From: Anaerolineales bacterium
GTDB lineage: Bacteria > Chloroflexota > Anaerolineae > 4572-78 > J111
NCBI GenBank assembly: GCA_015075405.1
Contig: JABTUK010000004.1
Coordinates: 1,240,001 to 1,304,000, forward strand
Direction: 5' to 3'
DNA length: 64,000 nucleotides
The number at the start of each line of letters is the position of its first letter. Position 1 is the first letter of the stretch. The notes below the pieces were generated by a model, which saw only the letters and a list, made by a program, of their open reading frames with translations, made no database searches and was not told where the DNA came from. Positions 58,719 to 64,000 of this stretch are shown in pieces. The position numbers and the translations under genes are program-made.

Positions 58719-58766
58719 GCGAATGGCGAAGCTTGTTATTCGCCATTCGCTCATTCGCCATTCTAC
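58703..58766. repeat. GGCGAATG word repeat
   Basis: Left arm GCGAATGGCGAATAGGCGAA, right arm TTCGCCATTCGCTCATTCGC. Includes the stop codon of the DUF123 gene; the next gene's RBS begins right after it. Confidence 0.85.
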
Positions 58767-58777
58767 GGAGATAAAGG

Positions 58778-59362
58778 TTGAATCTTAGCGAGCAGGCTGA
58801 TTTAAGGGGACAACTCCACTCAGCCGATGATACAGTCTGCGAGGCTGCCGCTGTGACCCTGGGCCAGCAGGGAGAAAGCGGGTTGGCTGTTTTGGCTGAC
58901 TTGCTGGTTTCTGCGGAGCCGGACTTGCGCTTCTGGGCGGTGCGCGGTTTGTGGGCTAACGCTTCGCCCGAAGCGGTAACGCTGCTCATACAGACTCTAT
59001 CCGATCAAGAGGAGATGGTGCGCAGCGGAGCAGCGCTGGCCCTGGGGGAGTTAAAAGCGGAGCCGGCCGTGCCGGGATTGGCTCACCTGCTGCGGGCCGA
59101 TCCAACCGAAAGCGGCAGTCACGCCGCCGACGCCCTGGCTAAAATCGGTCTCCCTGCTGCCCCGGTTTTGATCGAGGCCCTGCAAGCTGAACAGCCCTGG
59201 GTGCGCGTCCGCGCCGCCAGAGCGTTGGTTCCTCTCGAAAGCAAGGCAGCCATTCCGTCCCTGTTCCACGCCCTCGACGACGACAGCTACATGGTTCGCC
59301 ACCACGCCGAAGCCGCCCTGGCTCGCCTGGGCGTGGGGCAGATGGTTTATTTCCCGGTATAG
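58778..59362 (+). CDS. HEAT-repeat protein
   Basis: 194 residues from a TTG start preceded by GGAG. It consists of about five PBS-lyase-type HEAT repeats, for example SADDTVCEAAAVTLGQQGES, AEPDLRFWAVRGLWANASPE, DQEEMVRSGAALALGELKAE and DDDSYMVRHHAEAALARLGV. Such repeats form a curved helical scaffold for protein binding; some act on phycobilins, which is not expected here. Partner unknown. Confidence 0.8.
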   Translation: MNLSEQADLRGQLHSADDTVCEAAAVTLGQQGESGLAVLADLLVSAEPDLRFWAVRGLWANASPEAVTLLIQTLSDQEEMVRSGAALALGELKAEPAVPGLAHLLRADPTESGSHAADALAKIGLPAAPVLIEALQAEQPWVRVRAARALVPLESKAAIPSLFHALDDDSYMVRHHAEAALARLGVGQMVYFPV

Positions 59363-59641
59363 CCCCAATAGAGCCACCCCCCAAACAGCACCACCGGCAC
59401 AAGGCCAAGTAGCGGTATCACCACCAGGTCAAAAAGGTAACGACAACAAAATGGCTCTTGCGCAACCTCTGGGCAGGTATTACAATTAGTGATTGTCCAA
59501 AAATAAGTTCCCCCAAGTTCCTACAAGTTCCCAGGGAACTAAGGGAACTCAGAGCCGAAGGCCCCCTGTGGGTAGGAACTCAAAACGGGAAGTAAATTCT
59601 GGACGTTTACTTAGACCATCAAAGGTTGGAGGCAGAATAAA
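59363..59641. repeat. Gap with AAGTTCC word palindrome
   Basis: 59506-59557 has arms AAGTTCCCCCAAGTTCC and GGGAACTAAGGGAACTC. No gene in the remainder; a run of CACC words at 59376-59435 has no obvious function. Confidence 0.55.
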
Positions 59642-60358
59642 ATGTTAAGTCCTAAAGACCTGTTTGATCTTTCTGGGTTTGCCCACCAGGAAATTTTTTC
59701 TACCTGCGAATTTGCCTGGCAGGCGCTCTCGAAAATAGAAAATTATATCAAGGAGCAGTTTGCTAAAGGATATGCCCCTGCCATCAATAGAGATGTTCCT
59801 CCGGGGGTGTTCATCGAGGGTGAAGTTTATATCGGTCCGGGCACAGTGATAGAACCGGGAACGCTCATTTATGGGCCAACGATTATTGGGGAGAACTGTG
59901 AGATCAGGCAGGGCGCTTATATTCGGGGTAATGTTATTTTGGGAAACAAGGCCATTGTGGGGCATGCCTCAGAAGTAAAAAACACCATTTTCCTGAACAA
60001 TGCCCATGCGCCTCATTTTGCCTATGTCGGCGATAGTATTCTGGGTAATCAGGTTAATCTGGGCGCTGGAACTCGCCTGGCCAATATGCCCATGTTTTCA
60101 GCCAAGGACCCTGTTACCTTGAAACGACCTACGATACGGATTCGTGTTGACGGGAAAGAGGTTGATACCGGCTTGAGCAAGCTGGGCGCCATCCTGGGTG
60201 ATGAGGTCCAGACTGGGTGCAACACGGTGACTAATCCGGGCTGCATCGTGGGGCCAAGAACGCTGATTTACGCGCTTACATCGCTCAGGAGTGGCTATTA
60301 CCCCGCCGACAGTATCATCAAGCTCCGCCAACAAACGGAAAAAGTGGTGCGAAAATAG
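59642..60358 (+). CDS. Left-handed beta-helix acyltransferase, GlmU C-terminal-like
   Basis: 238 residues. After about 50 helical residues, hexapeptide repeats form a left-handed beta-helix: EGEVYIGPGTVIEPGTLIYG, PTIIGENCEIRQGAYIRGNV, ILGNKAIVGHASEVKNTIFL (about 58-125), ending with ILGDEVQTGCNTVTNPGCIV (about 182-201). His in NAHAPHFAYVGDSILG matches the position used by GlmU-type transferases. GAGG-rich RBS upstream. Bacterial GlmU normally fuses this domain to a uridylyltransferase; a stand-alone uridylyltransferase-like gene faces it 130 bases away, so the two may divide GlmU's two reactions. Confidence 0.78.
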   Translation: MLSPKDLFDLSGFAHQEIFSTCEFAWQALSKIENYIKEQFAKGYAPAINRDVPPGVFIEGEVYIGPGTVIEPGTLIYGPTIIGENCEIRQGAYIRGNVILGNKAIVGHASEVKNTIFLNNAHAPHFAYVGDSILGNQVNLGAGTRLANMPMFSAKDPVTLKRPTIRIRVDGKEVDTGLSKLGAILGDEVQTGCNTVTNPGCIVGPRTLIYALTSLRSGYYPADSIIKLRQQTEKVVRK

Positions 60359-60364
60359 GGGTTG

Positions 60365-60478
60365 GTTCAAATTCAGTAAATCACGAATTGAGGAGCCAGC
60401 ACGCCCACGTGCGGCTCCGTTCGGCACGTAGGCGTGCCCGCTTCGCGTCCTCTAAAATTGTGATTTGCTGAAATTAAC
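60365..60478. repeat. Palindromic element family E, copy 2
   Basis: Outer arms TTCAAATTCAGTAAATCACG and the complement of TTAATTTCAGCAAATCAC; core GCACGCCCACGTGC and GCACGTAGGCGTGC. It lies between convergent genes. Core shared with 11048-11156. Confidence 0.8.
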
Positions 60479-60488
60479 TTGATACAAT

Positions 60489-61259
60489 TCATTGGTTCAA
60501 CGACTTTTTACTATCCCGGACGCCTCGTGATTGCAGCGCGGCCTCGGCTTCGGCCAGGTGCGCTTCGGTGTTGATACCCAGCGTTTCGACCAGATCGGTC
60601 GTGGTCACAGCTTTGATCTGATGTCCTTGCTGAACGGCCATAGCCACCAAGTCCGTTAGATAATATTCCCCTTTAGGGCTTGCCTCAATTTTGGCCAGGT
60701 TAGGCCACAGCCAATCGGCCTGAATGCAGTAGACCCCTACATTTAGCTCCTTGATCGCTAATTGCGCCGGGGCGCAATCGGCTTCCTCCACAATGGCAAT
60801 AACAGCCCCTTTTTCATCGCGGACGATCCGGCCAAAACCGCGAGGCTCCTCAGCAATAACGGTGAGCATGGTCAAGGGACCAGAGTTGCTGGCTTGCAAA
60901 TCAATCAACTGGCGCAAAGTTGATGGGGTAAGCAGGGGCATGTCGCCGTATAGAATCAAGATATTGCCATGATGATCGCTTAAGAGAGTCTCTGCCTGGG
61001 CAACGGCATGCCCGGTGCCTAACTGCACCCGCTGTTCGGCGTAAAGAACACGGTTGCCGACACTTTGCTGAACCAAACCGGCTTGGTGGCCGACAACCAA
61101 TACGATTTGAGTGGGGTTAAGTTGGCGTGCGGTTTGAAGCACATGCTCAATCAAAGGCTGCCCCTTCAAACGGTGCAACACTTTTGGCAAATCGGACTTC
61201 ATCCGTGTGCCTTTACCGGCAGCCAGGATGATTACAGCCAAAGGAGGAGATATTGTCAT
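60489..61259 (-). CDS. UDP-GlcNAc pyrophosphorylase-like nucleotidyltransferase (GlmU N-terminal)
   Basis: 256 residues. VIILAAGKGTRMKSDLPKVL (about 9-28) is the nucleotide-binding and catalytic loop of sugar-phosphate nucleotidyltransferases, in the wording of GlmU; QLGTGHAVAQAETLL, ILYGDMPLLTPSTL (metal Asp) and NVGVYCIQADWLWPNL and KGEYYLTDLVAMAV follow in GlmU order. The protein stops where GlmU's acetyltransferase helix would begin. It should make UDP-GlcNAc from GlcNAc-1-phosphate and UTP, or a related nucleotide sugar. Operon with the phosphohexomutase gene upstream, which supplies sugar-1-phosphates. Confidence 0.83.
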   Translation of the reverse strand: MTISPPLAVIILAAGKGTRMKSDLPKVLHRLKGQPLIEHVLQTARQLNPTQIVLVVGHQAGLVQQSVGNRVLYAEQRVQLGTGHAVAQAETLLSDHHGNILILYGDMPLLTPSTLRQLIDLQASNSGPLTMLTVIAEEPRGFGRIVRDEKGAVIAIVEEADCAPAQLAIKELNVGVYCIQADWLWPNLAKIEASPKGEYYLTDLVAMAVQQGHQIKAVTTTDLVETLGINTEAHLAEAEAALQSRGVRDSKKSLNQ

Positions 61260-61313
61260 GGCAGGCTCCTGGTGACTTTGAGAGTTGACCCGCCCCAGTT
61301 AGCCTGTGATGCC

Positions 61314-62717
61314 TTAAGCGCGACCATTTTCTACCCCTAATTTGGTTAACTCATTTTTTAACAGCAGCGACAATTCCGTTTTGATCCGCTCCATTTCTGC
61401 GGCGCTTTCACCTTCAGCCCGAAAGGTGAGCGCAGGTTGGGTATTCGATGGCCGGATTAAGCCCCACCCATGTTCAAATATGATTTTGGCCCCATCCATT
61501 GTATCAACTGAATGGGTGACTTGTAAGCGGTTAATAAGGCTCTGGATAACTTGGGCTTTAAGGTGATCTGGGCAGAAAATACGATAGTTAGGCGAGGTGT
61601 GATAGCGGGGTAAGTCGTCAATAAGGCTGGAAACCGATTGGTTGCTGGCAGAGATGTAATTGAGCAGTTTAACACTGGCTAGTAGCGCATCGTCAAAGCG
61701 AAATTCGTCGTCCAGACAAAAAATGTGCCCGGCTGTCTCGCCGCCCAGCGTAGCCCCTACTTCCCGCATCTTATCATGCACAAAAGCGTAGCCTACCGGC
61801 ACAGGATAGGACTGCCCCCCGTGAGCCACAATATCATCAGCCAGGGCTTTGGTGGTAGAAACATCGTGAACTACTTTGAAGGGGCCTTGTTGAGCAGCTT
61901 GGCGAGCCAACAGCATCAGGATAATATCGCCCAAGTAGATGTCGCCTCGGTCGTCAACCAATACCACCCGGTCGCCGTCGCCGTCGTAGGCAAGGCCCAA
62001 ATCGGCCCCTTCGGCCAACACCTGCGCCGATAGATCGGCCAGCGCGCCGGAGGCCGTCGGGTCGGGGCTGCGGTGGGGAAAGCGGCCGTCCGGCTCGCAG
62101 TAAAGTTCGCTCACCTGGCAGCCCAACTCGCGCAGCAGCCCGGCGACGATCAGCCCATTGGCCCCGTTGCCGCCGTCTACGACGATTTTCAAAACCTTTG
62201 AGGTCTTTAAGACCTCAAAGGTTTGTTGGGCCTGCGCTCTGAGGCGTTCCAGGTAAACGGGCAAAATATCAACCTGCTCTACAGACCCGAAGGGTTTGCC
62301 AAACCCTTCGGGTCTATTCACAGCCAGGCGGTAAATTTCCTGGATTTCGTGGTCGTACAGGGTGCGATCCCGGTTGCGCAGCTTGAGGCCGTTGTGTTCG
62401 GGCGGGTTATGGCTGGCAGTGACCATCACCCCGCCGCCGGCCCCATAAAAGTCGGTGGCAAAATTATGCGCCGGGGTGGGCGCCTGGCCCACGTCCATCA
62501 CATGCAGTCCTGCTTGTAGCAAGCCTTCGACTAGTCCTCGGCTGATCCGGGGGGAACTGAGGCGGGCATCCCGGCCCACTACAATTTTTTCGCTGCCTTC
62601 CTGTTTGAAGAAAGCGCCGGTGGCCTGGCCGATGGCAACCACAACGTCATCGGCCAGGTCGCTGTCGGCAATGCCGCGAATACTAAACTCTCGAAAAATA
62701 TTGGGATTAATGGGCAT
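61314..62717 (-). CDS. Phosphomannomutase/phosphoglucomutase family enzyme
   Basis: 467 residues. Phosphoserine loop VMVTASHNPPEHNGLKLRN (about 96-114), metal-binding LAYDGDGDRVVLVDDRGDIY (about 240-259), sugar-binding GGETAGHIFCLDDEFRFDDA (about 323-342) and phosphate-binding RPSNTQPALTFRAEGES at the C-terminus. It interconverts hexose 6- and 1-phosphates. Two palindromic repeats lie in frame: one gives RPEGFGKPFGSV after residue 133, the other FEVLKTSKVLK near residue 170; both are in the loop between domains 1 and 2 and each spans about 11 codons. A family B element lies immediately upstream of the start codon. Confidence 0.87.
   Translation of the reverse strand: MPINPNIFREFSIRGIADSDLADDVVVAIGQATGAFFKQEGSEKIVVGRDARLSSPRISRGLVEGLLQAGLHVMDVGQAPTPAHNFATDFYGAGGGVMVTASHNPPEHNGLKLRNRDRTLYDHEIQEIYRLAVNRPEGFGKPFGSVEQVDILPVYLERLRAQAQQTFEVLKTSKVLKIVVDGGNGANGLIVAGLLRELGCQVSELYCEPDGRFPHRSPDPTASGALADLSAQVLAEGADLGLAYDGDGDRVVLVDDRGDIYLGDIILMLLARQAAQQGPFKVVHDVSTTKALADDIVAHGGQSYPVPVGYAFVHDKMREVGATLGGETAGHIFCLDDEFRFDDALLASVKLLNYISASNQSVSSLIDDLPRYHTSPNYRIFCPDHLKAQVIQSLINRLQVTHSVDTMDGAKIIFEHGWGLIRPSNTQPALTFRAEGESAAEMERIKTELSLLLKNELTKLGVENGRA
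62193..62223. repeat. AACCTTTGAGGTCTT palindrome inside phosphohexomutase gene
   Basis: 31 bp, arms AACCTTTGAGGTCTT and AAGACCTCAAAGGTT, perfect, keeping the reading frame of the gene. Confidence 0.88.
62283..62315. repeat. AGACCCGAAGGGTTTG palindrome inside phosphohexomutase gene
   Basis: 33 bp, arms AGACCCGAAGGGTTTG and CAAACCCTTCGGGTCT, essentially perfect, keeping the reading frame of the gene. Confidence 0.88.
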
Positions 62718-62730
62718 CTTTACACCTATA

Positions 62731-62844
62731 GTAACTGCTCAGCCCTCATGTCATTTCGAGGCCATAGGCCGAGAAATCCCCAAGGCGCTATATAGACATT
62801 AGGGATTTCTCCCTTCAGTCGAAATGACATGCCTGAACAGTTAC
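62731..62844. repeat. Palindromic element family B, copy 6
   Basis: Terminal repeats GTAACTGCTCAGCCCTCATG and CATGCCTGAACAGTTAC, inner TCATTTCGAGGCC and complement, GAGAAATCCC/GGGATTTCTC. It lies between the phosphohexomutase start and the end of the MinD-like gene. Confidence 0.9.
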
Positions 62845-62863
62845 CACCTATAGATAATTTGTC

Positions 62864-63622
62864 TTAAGCTATCAAACGAGCGGCCAATCCTTTGAGCGCG
62901 GTGGTCAGCGGGTGATCGGGGTAGCGCAGGGTAAAAATGTGGGCGCTGGCCAGGGCCATCAGCTCTTCGGAGTGAGGTAACACCGCAATAACTTCACAGC
63001 CAAAGGTCTTTTCGAGGGCGACCTTGACCGAGGGGAAGTTGTAGTCGGCCGGCACTTCATTGGCCACCACCAGCCGCTGCGGCGGCATGTCAATTTTATT
63101 AGCCAGGTCAACCATTACGCTGGTACCTTGATAGTCTTGTTTATCCAGGCGCAGGATAATCGCCATCGTTTGGGCGATGGAGATCGAGGCCAGCGTTTCG
63201 GCATTCAGGCCGGCGTGGGTATCGAGCAGAAGCGCGTCCGTACCCAATTTGTCCACCAATTCGTAACAACCATAGTTCAAAATACCGGCGTCATAGCCCT
63301 CGTGGACGATACGTTTGATATGGTTAAGGTTGCTGCTGGCGGGAATGAGCAGAACTTGCCCGCTGACGCTTCCGCCCAGGCGAGGGGTGACATCGTAAAT
63401 GATTTGATTAATAGTACACTGGCCCCACAGATATTCGTTGAGCGAGTGGGTGATTTCGTTTTCGTCAAGGTGAAACAAAATATGCAGACTGGGCGACTCA
63501 AGATTGGTGTCGAGGACAACCACCCGTTTTCCTTCGGCTGCCAGGAGCGCAGCGATGTTGGCCGTCATGATAGATTTGCCGGTTCCCCGCCGAAAGGAGT
63601 GGATCGAAACAATTTTTGACAT
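62864..63622 (-). CDS. MinD/ParA-like ATPase
   Basis: 252 residues. Deviant Walker A loop IHSFRRGTGKSIMTANIAAL (about 7-26) with the signature lysine context of the family altered to RRGTGKS, Walker A' VVVLDTNLESPSLHILF (about 34-50), and Walker B-like DALLLDTHAGLN (about 128-139). No C-terminal amphipathic membrane helix like MinD's is evident. Such proteins localise membrane or signalling complexes. It follows a GAF-domain gene in the same direction, so a role in signalling or positioning is plausible. Confidence 0.83.
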   Translation of the reverse strand: MSKIVSIHSFRRGTGKSIMTANIAALLAAEGKRVVVLDTNLESPSLHILFHLDENEITHSLNEYLWGQCTINQIIYDVTPRLGGSVSGQVLLIPASSNLNHIKRIVHEGYDAGILNYGCYELVDKLGTDALLLDTHAGLNAETLASISIAQTMAIILRLDKQDYQGTSVMVDLANKIDMPPQRLVVANEVPADYNFPSVKVALEKTFGCEVIAVLPHSEELMALASAHIFTLRYPDHPLTTALKGLAARLIA

Positions 63623-63670
63623 AATCGCTGCTCCCCAAGAATAGGAATGACCTGATTTTGGTTAACTGCC

Positions 63671-64000
63671 TTACGAACTGGCCTTATCGTCGGGGGCCGG
63701 GGAGTCAGGGGGGGGCGTACCACCGCTGCGGCGGCTGCGAATGGTGCGCGCTTTGGCCTGCAAATCCTGGAAGAAGTCGCTATCTACAATTTCGCTGACC
63801 TGCTTCTGGCGCTTGACCTCATCAATTTCGATCCGCAGTTGTTGAATCTCCTGTTTCAGGCTCTGTTCCCGGATGTAGGCTTCCAGGGCAGCCACAGCCA
63901 GGGATGAGTAGGATTCCATCATCTGCTGCAAATTCAAATCAAAGGGGATGATTTGATTGCTTTCTGGGTCCTGGGCATTGATCAGTTGGAGCACGCCGCG
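63671..64000 (-). CDS. GAF-domain protein, C-terminal end (5' end outside window)
   Basis: About 109 codons visible; the frame stays open through the right edge. GVLQLINAQDPESNQIIPFD is the end of a GAF domain, followed by a helix (MMESYSSLAVAALEAYIREQ) and a coiled coil (LKQEIQQLRIEIDEVKRQKQ, about 40-60 from the visible start), then a disordered Ser/Pro/Asp-rich tail. GAF domains bind cyclic nucleotides or other small ligands; the output is unknown because the front is missing. About 48 bases from the MinD-like gene, probably one operon. Confidence 0.75.
   Translation of the reverse strand, partial: RGVLQLINAQDPESNQIIPFDLNLQQMMESYSSLAVAALEAYIREQSLKQEIQQLRIEIDEVKRQKQVSEIVDSDFFQDLQAKARTIRSRRSGGTPPPDSPAPDDKASS

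Overview
The window looks like a chromosomal segment of an uncultured Chloroflexota (Anaerolineae-like) bacterium. The basis is inference from the GC-rich protein-coding sequence, frequent GTG/TTG starts, a DUF5667-type membrane protein after an ECF sigma factor, Tat-lipoprotein sugar-binding proteins, and the very dense load of intergenic palindromic repeats. No rRNA, tRNA, CRISPR array or phage module was seen.

Layout. 1-1217: end of a polytopic membrane protein. 1218-5230: an AT-richer island with a cupin, a membrane-anchored protein of unknown function and a non-hydrolysing UDP-GlcNAc 2-epimerase, followed by an IS5-type transposase remnant. 5753-11593 (minus strand): NUDIX hydrolase, a UroD-like/corrinoid methyltransferase fusion, ribokinase, a ferritin-like di-iron protein and a small membrane protein with its own promoter and leader hairpin. 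12041-29964 (plus strand): a long catabolic cluster with a MarR regulator, HpaE-like aldehyde dehydrogenase, tyrosine-decarboxylase-like enzyme, acetoacetate-decarboxylase-family protein, HpaG-like FAH hydrolase, extradiol dioxygenase, APC permease, flavin oxidoreductase, methyltransferase, aromatic amino acid decarboxylase, glutamine-synthetase-like ligase, P450 and two glutamine-amidotransferase-type hydrolases. The content fits import and decarboxylation of aromatic amino acids, gamma-glutamylation of the amine, oxidation, de-glutamylation and meta ring cleavage.

30063-31858: ECF sigma factor with a membrane anti-sigma-like partner carrying a low-complexity tail. 32463-44568: a sugar-type ABC importer without an ATPase, two Gfo/Idh/MocA oxidoreductases, an N-acyl-D-amino-acid deacylase, RidA, CBS, CBM9-like, SMP-30, universal stress and M20 peptidase genes. 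44571-54997: GT-C membrane protein, truncated globin, GH13_18 phosphorylase, VapBC-type toxin-antitoxin, Ogt, two GT4 glycosyltransferases and a USP-USP-glucosyl-3-phosphoglycerate synthase fusion. The phosphorylase and the synthase suggest glucosylglycerate metabolism. 55110-56379: an intact IS4-like element with 22-bp terminal repeats and a 9-bp target duplication, inserted at the stop codon of a methyltransferase gene. 57177-64000: a membrane protein, DUF123 nuclease-like and HEAT-repeat proteins, a GlmU split into two convergent genes, a phosphohexomutase, a MinD-like ATPase and the end of a GAF-domain protein.

The most unusual property is the non-coding DNA. Nearly every intergenic gap holds a palindrome built from degenerate short words (GAGGCGAGGA, CAGTAATCAG, GGTTGGAA, GCATCACG, GGCGAATG, GTAGCAAG and others), and larger inverted-repeat elements occur in two to six copies. 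At eight loci the stop codon of the upstream gene is itself part of the repeat. In two genes, repeats sit in frame inside the coding sequence. This is the best candidate here for an undescribed genome-shaping process.
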